Source: Streptomyces apocyni
GTDB lineage: Bacteria > Actinomycetota > Actinomycetes > Streptomycetales > Streptomycetaceae
Length of the DNA: 64,000 bases
Direction of reading: 5' to 3'
Assembly: GCF_009739465.1 (NCBI RefSeq)
Contig: NZ_WHOM01000078.1
Location: forward strand, 476,133 to 540,132
Shown here: in pieces, positions 9,362 through 18,657 of the stretch
Layout of the letters: every line of letters starts with the position of its first letter
How positions within the stretch are numbered: position 1 is the first letter of the stretch
Notes under the pieces: generated by a model
Database searches by the model: none
Told to the model about the DNA's origin: nothing
The model's input: only the letters and a program-made list of their open reading frames with translations
Position numbers and translations under genes: made by a program

Positions 9362-10444
9362 TTAGCGCTCGACCTCGCCCTTGATGAACTTCTCGACGTT
9401 TTCGAAGGCCTCGTCGTCGAAGTACTGCACCGGCGGGGACTTCATGAAGTACGAGGACGCGGAGAGGATCGGGCCGCCGATGCCACGGTCCTTGGCGATC
9501 TTCGCGGCGCGCAGCGCGTCGATGATGACACCCGCGGAGTTCGGCGAGTCCCACACCTCGAGCTTGTACTCCAGGTTCAGCGGGACGTCACCGAAGGCGC
9601 GGCCCTCGAGGCGGACGTACGCCCACTTGCGGTCGTCCAGCCAGGCCACGTAGTCCGACGGACCGATGTGGACGTTCTTGTCGCCCATGTCGCGGTCGGG
9701 GATCTGCGAGGTGACGGCCTGCGTCTTGGAGATCTTCTTGGACTCGAGGCGGTCGCGCTCGAGCATGTTCTTGAAGTCCATGTTGCCGCCGACGTTGAGC
9801 TGCATGGTGCGCTCAAGACGGACGCCGCGGTCCTCGAACAGCTTCGCCATGACGCGGTGCGTGATGGTGGCGCCGACCTGGGACTTGATGTCGTCACCGA
9901 CGATCGGGACGCCCGCCTCGGTGAACTTGTCCGCCCACTCCTTGGTGCCGGCGATGAAGACCGGGAGGGCGTTGACGAAGGCGACCTTGGCGTCGATCGC
10001 GCACTGCGCGTAGAACTTCGCCGCGTCCTCGGAGCCGACGGGCAGGTAGCAGACGAGAACGTCGACCTGCTTGTCCTTGAGGACCTGGACGATGTCCACC
10101 GGGGCCTCGGAGGACTCCTCGATGGTCTGGCGGTAGTACAGGCCCAGACCGTCGTGGGTGTGCCCACGCTGCACCTGCACGCCGGTGTTCGGCACGTCGC
10201 AGATCTTGATGGTGTTGTTCTCGCTGGCGCCGATGGCGTCCGCGAGGTCAAGACCGACCTTCTTCGCGTCCACATCGAAGGCGGCGACGAACTCGACGTC
10301 GCGTACGTGGTAGTCGCCGAACTGGACGTGCATAAGGCCCGGGACCTTGCCGTCCGGGTCGGCGTCCTTGTAGTACTCGACGCCCTGCACCAGCGAGGCG
10401 GCGCAGTTGCCCACGCCGACGATGGCTACACGAACCGAACCCAT
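9362..10444 (-). CDS. ino1: Inositol-3-phosphate synthase
   Basis: 360 residues beginning MGSVRVAIVGVGNCAASLVQG, with GGGAG 8 nt before the ATG; longer in-frame starts are not supported. It converts glucose 6-phosphate to inositol 3-phosphate with NAD, feeding phosphatidylinositol and mycothiol synthesis. The NAD-binding GVGNCAAS motif is at residues 10-17 and later blocks typical of the family are visible (LPVGSEDAAKFYAQC, KSQVGATITHR, NVGGNMDFKNML). The gene immediately follows a PadR-family gene (52 nt), so PadR control is likely. S. coelicolor has the same pair. Confidence 0.94.
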   Translation of the reverse strand: MGSVRVAIVGVGNCAASLVQGVEYYKDADPDGKVPGLMHVQFGDYHVRDVEFVAAFDVDAKKVGLDLADAIGASENNTIKICDVPNTGVQVQRGHTHDGLGLYYRQTIEESSEAPVDIVQVLKDKQVDVLVCYLPVGSEDAAKFYAQCAIDAKVAFVNALPVFIAGTKEWADKFTEAGVPIVGDDIKSQVGATITHRVMAKLFEDRGVRLERTMQLNVGGNMDFKNMLERDRLESKKISKTQAVTSQIPDRDMGDKNVHIGPSDYVAWLDDRKWAYVRLEGRAFGDVPLNLEYKLEVWDSPNSAGVIIDALRAAKIAKDRGIGGPILSASSYFMKSPPVQYFDDEAFENVEKFIKGEVER

Positions 10445-10496
10445 TCCGGTTGCTCCCTGTTTGTTCTCGACGAGGTCCAGCACTGATCGCTGCACC

Positions 10497-11177
10497 TCAC
10501 TTGGTGGTGTCGTCGGACGGGTCCGGCCGGGTGCTGTCCCGGTGCCGGGGCAGGCCGCCCGTGTCTGTAGGTGTGTCCTGCTCAGCAGCGCCCGCGGCGG
10601 GGGACTGCCGCTGATCCCGCCCCGTGCGCTCGCTCTCGATGAGCTCGTTCAGCCAGCGCACTTCGCGCTCCACGGACTCCATCCCGTGCCGCTGTAGCTC
10701 AAGGGTGTAGTCGTCCAGCCGCTCCCGGGTCCTGGCCAGGGAGGCGCGCATTTTCTCCAGGCGCTCTTCGAGCCGACTCCTACGGCCCTCGAGCACCCGC
10801 ATCCGTACGTCGCGCGAGGTCTGGCCGAAGAAGGCGAAGCGTGCGGCGAAGTGCTCGTCCTCGTAAGCGTCGGGGCCGGTCTGCGAGAGAAGCTCCTCGA
10901 AACGCTCCTTGCCTTCCGCCGTCAACCTGTAGACGATCTTGGCGCGGCGGCCGGTGAGGGGCGTGGCGTGGGCTTCGTCCGGTGTGTTGCTCGGTTCCTC
11001 GATCAACCAGCCGTTGGCGACCAGCGTCTTGAGGCACGGGTAGAGGGTCCCGTAGCTGAAGGCGCGGAACACTCCCAGAGATGTATTGAGACGTTTCCGC
11101 AGCTCATAGCCGTGCATCGGGGATTCACGCAGCAGGCCGAGGACAGCGAACTCAAGGATGCCGGAGCGTCTGCTCAT
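10497..11177 (-). CDS. PadR-family transcriptional regulator
   Basis: 226 residues from an ATG with AGAGAGGTGG upstream. Residues 1-90 form the PadR winged helix (ILEFAVLGLLRESPMHGYEL, FSYGTLYPCL); residues about 95-185 form the C-terminal PadR dimerisation coiled coil (RSRLEERLEKMRASLARTRE), and the tail is polar and disordered. A 35-nt near-perfect palindrome 43 nt upstream of the start is the obvious operator, so autorepression is inferred, and ino1, 52 nt downstream, is probably co-transcribed and co-regulated. Confidence 0.9.
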   Translation of the reverse strand: MSRRSGILEFAVLGLLRESPMHGYELRKRLNTSLGVFRAFSYGTLYPCLKTLVANGWLIEEPSNTPDEAHATPLTGRRAKIVYRLTAEGKERFEELLSQTGPDAYEDEHFAARFAFFGQTSRDVRMRVLEGRRSRLEERLEKMRASLARTRERLDDYTLELQRHGMESVEREVRWLNELIESERTGRDQRQSPAAGAAEQDTPTDTGGLPRHRDSTRPDPSDDTTK

Positions 11178-11558
11178 CCTTCGCCACCTCTCTGCGTCGG
11201 TGTCCCGATGGCTGTTATGTCGTGCTGATGTATCGACTCGATACATCAGCACGATAGAGCGGTCACGAGGATGGGACAAGAGGGGGCACGGTGAACGGCG
11301 TCACATCACCGATTCATAGGGGGCGAGTTGCCTGTTTTGGGGTGACCTTCCGCCCTAGGTGCGTTTTGACCGTGCGTAGTCTGTGCTCCATGCAGACCAT
11401 CGGGAGCCATGTGACGCCAGAGGGCGGCCGTGCGCTGACGTACCGGGATGCAGTACGGGTGAGCCCGGGGAGGGGCCCACACGTACATCGGGGGGACCGG
11501 AAAACACCTGCCGCTTCCAGGTGCGCGTCGCCGCACCTGCCCGAGGAGTAGTCGTTCG
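11178..11558. other. Divergent intergenic region padR / penicillin-binding protein
   Basis: 381 nt between two divergent genes. Apart from the PadR-type palindrome (11220-11254) near padR and a GAGGAG ribosome site 13 nt before the ATG at 11559, I see no further clear motif. The gap must contain at least one promoter on each strand. Confidence 0.6.
11220..11254. promoter_or_regulatory. PadR operator (17-nt arms, 1-nt centre)
   Basis: Arms TCGTGCTGATGTATCGA and its exact reverse complement flank a single C at 11237. The inner part, ATGTATCGA-C-TCGATACAT, has the ATGT...ACAT ends known for PadR-family operators. It lies between the padR start and the start of the penicillin-binding protein gene. 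Confidence 0.88.
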
Positions 11559-14354
11559 ATGAGCGAGCACCGTCGCAAACCGTCGCCGCCGCAGGGCGGC
11601 GGGCGTGCCGCGGCCAGGCGCGGCGCCCCAGAGGCGCCATCCGGCCGACGTGCCGCGCCGCGGAGCGCTACAGGATCGCCCTCCGGTTCGTACGAGCCAT
11701 CTGGCTCATACGGTTCGTCTGGCGATGACCGTCCGCACGGCGGCCGGGCCGAGGCCCGCCGCGCCGCGCAGCGCGGTGGCGGAGGCCGCCGCGGCGGCGG
11801 ACCGCCCGGTCCGGGGCGTGGCAGGGGACGCGGGGGCGCTGAACCCCCGAAGAAGCGGTTCATCGACTACCCGCGCGCGGGTAAGTACGGATGGCGCAGG
11901 TTCGTCCCGTCGTGGAAGCAGGTGACGGGTACCTTCGTCGGCTTCATCGGGATGCTGGTCGCTGCCGCAGGTATCGGGTACGCGATCGTGGACGTGCCCA
12001 ACGTGCAGAAGTCGGCCACCGCGCAGAACAACGTCTTCTACTGGGCCGATGGCAAGCAGATGGTCGCCACGGGCGGTGAGTTCAACCGTCAGATCATCCC
12101 CTACGCCAAGATCCCCGTAGAGATGCGGAACGCCGTCATCTCGGCCGAGAACAAGACGTTCGAGGACGACAAGGGCATCGACCCCATGGGAATCGGCCGT
12201 GCCCTCTTCAACATGGCGAAGGGTGGCAACACCCAGGGTGGTTCGACAATCACCCAGCAGTACGTCAAGAACTCGAGGCTGTCCCAGGAGCAGACGCTTA
12301 GCCGGAAGTTCGAGGAGCTCTTCATCTCCATCAAGGTCGGCGCGAAGCTGCCGAAGGAAGAGATCATGGCTGGGTACCTCAACACCGCGTACTACGGACG
12401 TGGTGCTTACGGTATTCAGGCAGCCGCCCGCGCTTACTTCGACAAGCCCGCCGACGAACTGAACGCGAGTCAGTGCGCCCTGCTCGCGGCGGTCCTCAAG
12501 GGCGCCACCTACTACGACCCCGCCGGTAACCCGGAGATCGATCCGGTCGGAGCCGCCCCGGAGAAGAACCGGGAGAGGGCCGAGAAGCGCTGGGCGTGGA
12601 TTCTCGACGAAGAGGTCAAGGACGGCCGCCTCTCGGCCGCCGAGAGGGCGGAGTACAAGACGTTCCCCGAGGTGCGCAACGGCCGGAGTAACACCCAGCT
12701 GGGTGGGCAGATCGGGTACCTCGTCAACCTCGCCAAGGCCTACGTCATCAACAACACGGACCTCACCAGCGAGGATCTGACGAAGGGCGGCTACGAGATC
12801 CACACGACCTTCGATCGGAAGAAGGTCAACGAGCTCGAGAAGGCCGTCTCGAAGGTCATCAAGAAGAACATCGACGAAAAGGCCCGTCCGGACCTGGACA
12901 CTCACGTCCAGTTCGGTGGTGCCTCCGTGGACCCGAAGACCGGTGCGATCCTCGCCACCTATGGCGGCGAGGACTACGGCACGCACTTCACCAACAACGC
13001 TGACACCACGGGTGCCCAGGTCGGATCGACGTTCAAGCCGTTCGTCCTGGCCGCCGCGATGCGGGACGGCGTCCGGGACCCGGACGGCCCTCCGGACCAG
13101 CCCGCGTCCGAGCGAACCCCGGTCTCACCGAAGAGCCTCTACAACGGCAAGAACGACCTGAAGATCAAGAACTACGACGGTTCGATCTGGCAGAACGAAG
13201 ACGGCGAACAGTGGCGGCAGAGGAACGACGGCAGCCAGTCTTACGGTGAGCCGCCGGACTACGAGGTCGACCTTCGGGAAGCCATGCAGCACTCCGTGAA
13301 CTCGCCGTTCGTGCAGCTCGGCATGGACGTCGGCATCAGCAAGGTGCGCAAGGCGGCGATCGACGCGGGGCTGCACGAGGACGGTCTCACCAAGGGTGAG
13401 GTGCCCTCGGTGGCGCTCGGCGTCGACTCCCCCAGCGCGATCCGGATGGCTGGTGCCTATGGCACCTTCGCCGCGAGCGGCAAGCAGAACGATCCGTACT
13501 CGGTCCAAGAGGTCAAGCACGAAGGCAAGCTGGTCTACAGGCACGAGCTTGAGACGGGAAGCGGCATCGAGCGGGCTGTGGCGGACAACGTCACCGACGT
13601 CCTGAAGAACGTCGTGGAGAACGGCACCGGCAAGAACGCCCGGCTACCTGGCCGCGATGTGGCGGGCAAGACCGGCACCACCGACGGCAACAAGTCGGCC
13701 TGGTTCGTCGGCTACACCCCGCAGCTGTCCACGGCCATCAGCATGTACCGGCTCAACGACGACGAGAAGGCCAAGAACCGGCAGTTCCTGGAGATGTTCG
13801 GCACGGGTGGTGAGAAGAAGATCCACGGCGCCTCATTCCCGTCCGTCATCTGGAAGGACTACATGACGCAGGCGCTTAAGGGTGAGAAGAAGCTGCGGTT
13901 CCCCGAGCCGGAGCCGATCGGCAAGAAGGTCTACGGCGGCGGGCTGGAGAGCCCCACGCCGACTCCGACCCCGACTGAGGAGCCGGAGGAGCCGGAGGAG
14001 ACCGAGGAGCCCAGCCCGACACCGGACGAGCCGGAGCCCACGGAGACCGAACCGGAGGAGCCAGAACCCACCGAGACCTGCAAGCCGAACGACTGGAAGT
14101 GCCACGTAAGCGGAGGGACGACCGGGGGTGAGACGACGGACGGCGGGACCAGCGACGGCGGAACGACCGACGGTGGGACCACCGAAGGCGGCACCACGGA
14201 CGGCGGGACCACGGAGAGCGGCGGCCTCACGGACGGCGGGACCTCGGACGGCACGACCTCGGACGGCGGGACCACCGAGGGCGGCGAGACGGACAGCGGA
14301 GGTAACGGAAACGGCGATGGAGGAGGAGGCTGGGTGGCCGGCAGAACCGGCTAG
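11559..14354 (+). CDS. Class A penicillin-binding protein (glycosyltransferase/transpeptidase)
   Basis: 931 residues. Order of parts: ~105-residue basic, Arg/Gly-rich cytoplasmic N-terminus; one transmembrane helix (FVGFIGMLVAAAGIGYAIV); GT51 glycosyltransferase domain with AENKTFEDDKG and GGSTITQQYVKN; transpeptidase domain with active-site STFK near residue 490, SVN near 578 and KTGTT near 703; then an acidic Pro/Glu tail and a Gly/Thr repeat tail ending in WVAGRTG. It polymerises and cross-links peptidoglycan outside the membrane. GAGGAG lies 13 nt before the ATG. The C-terminal repeats are much more repetitive than the rest and may be wall-associated or vary between strains. Confidence 0.94.
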   Translation: MSEHRRKPSPPQGGGRAAARRGAPEAPSGRRAAPRSATGSPSGSYEPSGSYGSSGDDRPHGGRAEARRAAQRGGGGRRGGGPPGPGRGRGRGGAEPPKKRFIDYPRAGKYGWRRFVPSWKQVTGTFVGFIGMLVAAAGIGYAIVDVPNVQKSATAQNNVFYWADGKQMVATGGEFNRQIIPYAKIPVEMRNAVISAENKTFEDDKGIDPMGIGRALFNMAKGGNTQGGSTITQQYVKNSRLSQEQTLSRKFEELFISIKVGAKLPKEEIMAGYLNTAYYGRGAYGIQAAARAYFDKPADELNASQCALLAAVLKGATYYDPAGNPEIDPVGAAPEKNRERAEKRWAWILDEEVKDGRLSAAERAEYKTFPEVRNGRSNTQLGGQIGYLVNLAKAYVINNTDLTSEDLTKGGYEIHTTFDRKKVNELEKAVSKVIKKNIDEKARPDLDTHVQFGGASVDPKTGAILATYGGEDYGTHFTNNADTTGAQVGSTFKPFVLAAAMRDGVRDPDGPPDQPASERTPVSPKSLYNGKNDLKIKNYDGSIWQNEDGEQWRQRNDGSQSYGEPPDYEVDLREAMQHSVNSPFVQLGMDVGISKVRKAAIDAGLHEDGLTKGEVPSVALGVDSPSAIRMAGAYGTFAASGKQNDPYSVQEVKHEGKLVYRHELETGSGIERAVADNVTDVLKNVVENGTGKNARLPGRDVAGKTGTTDGNKSAWFVGYTPQLSTAISMYRLNDDEKAKNRQFLEMFGTGGEKKIHGASFPSVIWKDYMTQALKGEKKLRFPEPEPIGKKVYGGGLESPTPTPTPTEEPEEPEETEEPSPTPDEPEPTETEPEEPEPTETCKPNDWKCHVSGGTTGGETTDGGTSDGGTTDGGTTEGGTTDGGTTESGGLTDGGTSDGTTSDGGTTEGGETDSGGNGNGDGGGGWVAGRTG
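14103..14330 (+). repeat. Gly/Thr-rich coding repeats in the PBP tail
   Basis: About 14 imperfect copies of a ~15-nt unit (GGNACGACCGACGGC-like) encoding variants of TDGGT/TEGGT. The homogeneous repetition suggests expansion by slippage; the unit length is a multiple of three so the frame is kept. Confidence 0.85.
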
Positions 14355-14371
14355 TCCGGCTCCGACGACGC

Positions 14372-14385
14372 GTTTCACGTGAAAC
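14372..14385. other. parS: parS site 3
   Basis: Exact GTTTCACGTGAAAC, 17 nt after the PBP stop codon and 3 nt before the terminator hairpin. Confidence 0.93.
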
Positions 14386-14388
14386 AAC

Positions 14389-14416
14389 GGCCGCCGCACC
14401 ACACGGTGCGGCGGCC
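14389..14416 (+). terminator. Terminator after the PBP gene
   Basis: 12-bp perfect stem GGCCGCCGCACC / GGTGCGGCGGCC with loop ACAC, between the PBP stop and the next start. Confidence 0.8.
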
Positions 14417-14445
14417 TGCGCTATCTCCCAGGTGTATGCGGCAGG

Positions 14446-15975
14446 ATGAGCCCCATGACGACGAGCAGGACGAGCCCGGGCGCACCGCACTCAGACGTGG
14501 TGCTGCCGACGCGGCAGGACGAGGTCGCCGCGGCGGGCAGCGAGCTGATCGGCGGGCCGGCCGGGAAGCGGGCCCTGCACGGCCGGAGCTGGTGGACTCC
14601 CGTACGCGTCATCGCTCTGGTCGCCATCGGCATGTTCGCCCTGGGCATGGTGCAGAAGCTGCCCTGCTACAACGGCGCATGGTTCTTCGGCGCCGGGGCG
14701 CAGTACACCCACGCCTGCTACTCCGACATCCCGCACCTCTTCGTGGGACGCGGCTTCGCCGACGGGCTGGTGCCGTACTTCGAGGAGTTGTCCGGCAGCC
14801 ACCAGTACCTCGAGTACCCGGTGCTGACCGGTCTGTTCATGGAGGTCGCGTCCTGGTTCGTCCCGGACGGCGGCACCCTCCAGTACCGCGAACAGATCTA
14901 CTGGCTGGTCAACTCCGGGATGCTGATGGTCTGCGCGGTGGTCATCGCCGTCTGCGTCGCGCGTACCCACCGTCGCCGCCCCTGGGACGGCCTGCTCGTC
15001 GCTCTCGCACCCGCCTTCGCGCTCACCGCCACCATCAACTGGGACCTGCTCGCCCTCGCGCTCACGGCCGCCGCGATGCTCATGTGGTCGCGTGAGCGGC
15101 CCCTGGCCTTCGGTGTGCTGCTCGGACTGGCGACCGCGGCCAAGCTCTATCCCTTCCTGCTGCTCGGTCCCCTGTTCGTGCTGTGCTGGCGGGCCGGGAA
15201 GTGGCGGGAGTTCGGAATCGCCGCGGCCGGCGCGGTCAGCTCCTGGCTCGTGGTGAACCTGCCCGTGATGCTGCTCGCCCCGGACGGGTGGAAGGAGTTC
15301 TACACCTTCAGCCGGGAGCGGGGGACGGACTTCGGTTCGTTCTGGCTCATCCTCCAGCAGCGGATGGACAGCCCCCTCGCCACGGACACGGTGAACAACC
15401 TCGCTACCGCGCTGATGCTCCTGGTGTGTCTGGGCGTCGCCGCGCTCGCGCTGGCCGCGCCGCGCAGGCCGCGGTTCGCTCAGCTGGCGCTGTTGATCGT
15501 GGCGGCGTTCATCCTCACCAACAAGGTCTACTCACCGCAGTACGTACTGTGGCTGATCCCGCTCGCCGTACTGGCCAGGCCTCGATGGCGGGACTTCCTG
15601 ATCTGGCAGGCCTGCGAGGGCATGTACTTCCTGGGCATCTGGATGTACCTCGCGTACACGACGAGCGGCGACAAGCACCAGGGCCTTCCGGAGGAGGGCT
15701 ACCAGCTGGTGATCGCCATTCACCTGCTGGGCACGCTCTACCTGTGTGCTGTCGTCGTACGCGACATCCTGATGCCGGAGCGGGACGTCGTCAGACGGGA
15801 CGGCTCCGACGACCCGTCGGGCGGTGTCCTGGACGGGGCGGCGGATGTCTTCGCTCTCGGCCAGCCGGGGCCCTCACCGCACCACGCCACGGCCGCTCAG
15901 GGTCCCCCCGGGGCCTCCGTCGCGTGGGGCACGGACGAGGTCCAGCGGAAGACGCCGGGCAACGCGGGACCCTGA
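14446..15975 (+). CDS. GT87-type multi-pass membrane glycosyltransferase
   Basis: 509 residues from the first ATG; the ATG at 14455 is equally possible and has slightly better ribosome-site spacing. After ~48 polar residues come about ten transmembrane helices. Features of the GT87/polyprenol-phosphate mannosyltransferase fold are the loop YLEYPVLTGLFME after the first helix, the LTATINWDLLALALTAAA helix, and AAKLYPFLLLGPLFVL. Such enzymes use lipid-linked sugars outside the membrane; the acceptor is unknown. Its place between a class A PBP and the alanine-racemase-like/FemX pair suggests an envelope role. Confidence 0.8.
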   Translation: MSPMTTSRTSPGAPHSDVVLPTRQDEVAAAGSELIGGPAGKRALHGRSWWTPVRVIALVAIGMFALGMVQKLPCYNGAWFFGAGAQYTHACYSDIPHLFVGRGFADGLVPYFEELSGSHQYLEYPVLTGLFMEVASWFVPDGGTLQYREQIYWLVNSGMLMVCAVVIAVCVARTHRRRPWDGLLVALAPAFALTATINWDLLALALTAAAMLMWSRERPLAFGVLLGLATAAKLYPFLLLGPLFVLCWRAGKWREFGIAAAGAVSSWLVVNLPVMLLAPDGWKEFYTFSRERGTDFGSFWLILQQRMDSPLATDTVNNLATALMLLVCLGVAALALAAPRRPRFAQLALLIVAAFILTNKVYSPQYVLWLIPLAVLARPRWRDFLIWQACEGMYFLGIWMYLAYTTSGDKHQGLPEEGYQLVIAIHLLGTLYLCAVVVRDILMPERDVVRRDGSDDPSGGVLDGAADVFALGQPGPSPHHATAAQGPPGASVAWGTDEVQRKTPGNAGP

Positions 15976-16003
15976 GAGCCTGAGCGAGCGGGCGCCGCCG
16001 GGC

Positions 16004-17035
16004 TCAGCGGTCGACCATGCGGTCGAACTGCGTGGTGGTGTGCCGAAGATGGGCCACCAGCTCATCGCCGACCTTCGGCTCCGGCGCGTCCCCGGGCACG
16101 AAGAGGATCGACACCTGCATGTGCGGCGGCTCCGCGAACCAGCGCTGCTTGTCGGCCCAGACGAACGGCGCCAGATTGCGGTTGACGGTCGCCAGGCCCG
16201 CCCGGGCGACGCCCTTGGCCCGCGGCATCACGCCGTGCAGCGCCTTGGGCGCTTCCAGGCCGACGCCGTGCGACGTACCTCCCGCGACCACCACCAGGTA
16301 GCCGTCCGACGCGGCCTTCTGCTGGCGATAGCCGAAGCGCTCGCCCTTGGTCACCCGGGTGACGTCCAGGACCGAGCCGCGGTACTGGGTCGCGTCGTGG
16401 TCGCCGAGCCACAGCCGCGTACCGATACGCACCCGGAAGCGGGTCTGCGGGAACTGCTGCCGGAGACGGCCGAGCTCCTCGGCGGAGAGGTGGCTGACGA
16501 ACATGGTGTGCAGCGGAAGCTGAGCCGCACGCAGGCGTTCCATCCAGGCGATGACCTCCTCGACCGCGTCCGAGCCGTCGGCCCGGTCCAGCGGCAGATG
16601 GATGCCGAAGCCCTCCAGGCGTACGTCCTCGATGGCCGACCGCAGTTCGGGCAGGTCCTGCTCGCTGACGCCGTGCCGCTTCATCGAGCTCATGACCTCG
16701 ATGACCACGCGCGCGCCGACCAGACCGTGCACGCCGTCCACGGAGGACACCGAACGGATCACGCGGTCGGGCAGAGGAACCGGCTCCTCACCCCGCCGGA
16801 ACGGGGTCAGGACCAGCAGGTCGCCGCCGAACCAGTCCTTGATGCGAGCGGCTTCGTAGGTGGTGCCGACGGCGAGCGTGTCGGCGCCCAGTTGGGTCGC
16901 CTCTTCGGCCAGCCGCTCATGCCCGAAGCCGTATCCGTTGCCCTTGCAGACGGGGATGATCCCCGGGAACTGTTCGAACACATGCTTGTGATGTGCTCGC
17001 CAGCGGGCGGTGTCGACATAAAGCGTGAGCGCCAT
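16004..17035 (-). CDS. Alanine-racemase-fold PLP protein paired with femX
   Basis: 343 residues starting MALTLYVDTARWRAHHKHV. The fold-type III PLP barrel is indicated by VCKGNGYGFGH at about residues 29-39, where the lysine would bind PLP; VNRNLAPFVWADKQRWF and related blocks form the C-terminal domain. It is annotated as alanine racemase in Streptomyces but differs from the housekeeping Alr, and its reaction is uncertain. It lies 62 nt downstream of femX on the same strand; a role in supplying or trimming an amino acid for peptidoglycan is inferred. Confidence 0.8.
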   Translation of the reverse strand: MALTLYVDTARWRAHHKHVFEQFPGIIPVCKGNGYGFGHERLAEEATQLGADTLAVGTTYEAARIKDWFGGDLLVLTPFRRGEEPVPLPDRVIRSVSSVDGVHGLVGARVVIEVMSSMKRHGVSEQDLPELRSAIEDVRLEGFGIHLPLDRADGSDAVEEVIAWMERLRAAQLPLHTMFVSHLSAEELGRLRQQFPQTRFRVRIGTRLWLGDHDATQYRGSVLDVTRVTKGERFGYRQQKAASDGYLVVVAGGTSHGVGLEAPKALHGVMPRAKGVARAGLATVNRNLAPFVWADKQRWFAEPPHMQVSILFVPGDAPEPKVGDELVAHLRHTTTQFDRMVDR

Positions 17036-17097
17036 GGCCGGTCCCGGAACCTTTCTCGTCTCTGCGGTGTATCGAAGTGAAGGGAAGCTGACGCGCG

Positions 17098-18216
17098 TCA
17101 GCGACGCGACATGTACATGTCGAGTGCCTTGTGTAGCACCTTGTTGAGCGGGAAGTCCCACTCCCCGACGTACTCGACGGCCTCGCCGCCGGTGCCGACC
17201 TTGAACTGAATCAAGCCAAAGAGGTGATCGGTCTCGTCCAGCGAGTCGGAGATGCCGCGCAGGTCGTACACGCTCGCGCCGAGTGCGTAGGCGTCGCGGA
17301 GCATGCGCCACTGCATGGCGTTGGAGGGCCGTACCTCGCGCTTGTGATTGACCGACGCGCCGTAGGAGTACCAGACATGGCTGCCGACGGTGATCATCGT
17401 GGCGGCAGCCAGCGGCTCGCCCTCGTGCTTGGCGATGTAGAGCCGCATCCGGTTGGGGTCTTCGGCGTTGAGCGCCGTCCACTGCCGCTGGAAGTAACTG
17501 AGCGGCCGTGGCCGGAACCTGTCGCGCTCAGCGGTGACCTCGTACAGCTCCTGCCACACCGGAAGGTCGTTGTAGCCGCCCTGGACGACCTCGACACCGG
17601 ACTTCTCCGCCTTCTTGATGTTGCGGCGCCACAATTGGTTGAAGCCCTTTTGGACGTCGTCGAGCGCGCGGCCCGCGAGGGGCACCTGGAACACGTAGCG
17701 CGGCTGTACGTCACCGAAGCCAGCCCCGCCGTCCTCGCCCTGCTGCCAGCCCATCTTGCGGAGCCGGTCGGCCACCTCGAAGGCGCGCGGCTCGATGACA
17801 TCCGCCTCGATGTCCCGCAGTCGCTTGACCTCCGGGTCCTGGATGCCCTTCTTGATCGTCGGCGCCTGCCAGCGGCGGATGACGACCGGCGGGCCCATCT
17901 TCACGGAGAAGGCGCCCTGCTGCTTCAGATGCGCCAGCATCGGCTTCAGCCAGTCATCGAGGTTCGGGGCGTGCCAGTTGATGACCGGGCCCTCGGGGAG
18001 ATAGGCGAGGTACCGCTTGATCTTGGGCAACTGGCGATAGAGCACCAGCCCGGCCCCGACCAGCTCGCCGTTCTTGTCGAACCAGCCAAGGCTCTCGGAA
18101 CGCCATTCGTTCTTGACGTTCGCCCACGCCGGGACCTGGCAGTGGCTCGCCGAGGGCAGGCTCTGGATGTACGCCAGATGCTGCTCTTGGCTGATGGTCC
18201 TCAGGGTCAGGCTCAT
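17098..18216 (-). CDS. femX: FemX-type aminoacyltransferase (peptidoglycan cross-bridge)
   Basis: 372 residues, ATG with GAGGAG upstream. FemABX fold of two GNAT-like domains: QVPAWANVKNEWRSE near the N-terminus, YLPEGPVINW, KMGPPVVIRRW, the coiled segment NQLWRRNIKKAEKSGVEV, and YSYGASVNHKREVRPSNAMQW near the C-terminus are family blocks. In S. coelicolor the FemX at this locus adds one glycine to the LL-diaminopimelate of peptidoglycan precursors, using glycyl-tRNA. The downstream racemase-like gene is probably co-transcribed. Confidence 0.9.
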   Translation of the reverse strand: MSLTLRTISQEQHLAYIQSLPSASHCQVPAWANVKNEWRSESLGWFDKNGELVGAGLVLYRQLPKIKRYLAYLPEGPVINWHAPNLDDWLKPMLAHLKQQGAFSVKMGPPVVIRRWQAPTIKKGIQDPEVKRLRDIEADVIEPRAFEVADRLRKMGWQQGEDGGAGFGDVQPRYVFQVPLAGRALDDVQKGFNQLWRRNIKKAEKSGVEVVQGGYNDLPVWQELYEVTAERDRFRPRPLSYFQRQWTALNAEDPNRMRLYIAKHEGEPLAAATMITVGSHVWYSYGASVNHKREVRPSNAMQWRMLRDAYALGASVYDLRGISDSLDETDHLFGLIQFKVGTGGEAVEYVGEWDFPLNKVLHKALDMYMSRR

Positions 18217-18339
18217 GCGGGGCGCTCCTCGGCAGGTGTGTCCCCATGGGGCAGGGGCTCCGGCTCTCGCGCCGAAGCCTACTGCGCCTGGGGAGCGCCC
18301 CGACTGGCCACCCGGAGGTAGGCCCGGACGCCGCCTCCG

Positions 18340-18657
18340 CTAGAAGCCGATCACGCCGCCGAAGAGGCCGCCATGCGCCATGCCGAGGTAGAAGCCGACA
18401 GCGGAGGCTCCCAGTCCGAGGATCAGCCCGAAGCGCTCCCGGGTTGTCTCGGAGATGAACTGCCCGTAGCCGCCCGCGAGGATGCCGATGAGGCCCGTCC
18501 AGGACGTGAGCAGGTGCAGGGAGTGGAACATCGACGTGATCAACGCCGTAGCACCCAGCACCAGCGTGATGGCCAGCAGCGTGTCCTGCAGGCGATGGGG
18601 TTTGCCGTCCGTGGCGAGCAGCGAACCGGTGATGTTGGGTCGTATTGCCTGTGCCAT
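18340..18657 (-). CDS. Small conserved membrane protein
   Basis: 105 residues with AGGAGGTG before the ATG. Three hydrophobic segments: TLLAITLVLGATALITSMF, LLTSWTGLIGILAGGYGQFI and a Gly-rich C-terminal stretch around residues 75-105. I recognise no catalytic motif. It is a conserved neighbour of rpsF in Streptomyces (upstream, opposite strand). Function unknown. Confidence 0.8.
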   Translation of the reverse strand: MAQAIRPNITGSLLATDGKPHRLQDTLLAITLVLGATALITSMFHSLHLLTSWTGLIGILAGGYGQFISETTRERFGLILGLGASAVGFYLGMAHGGLFGGVIGF

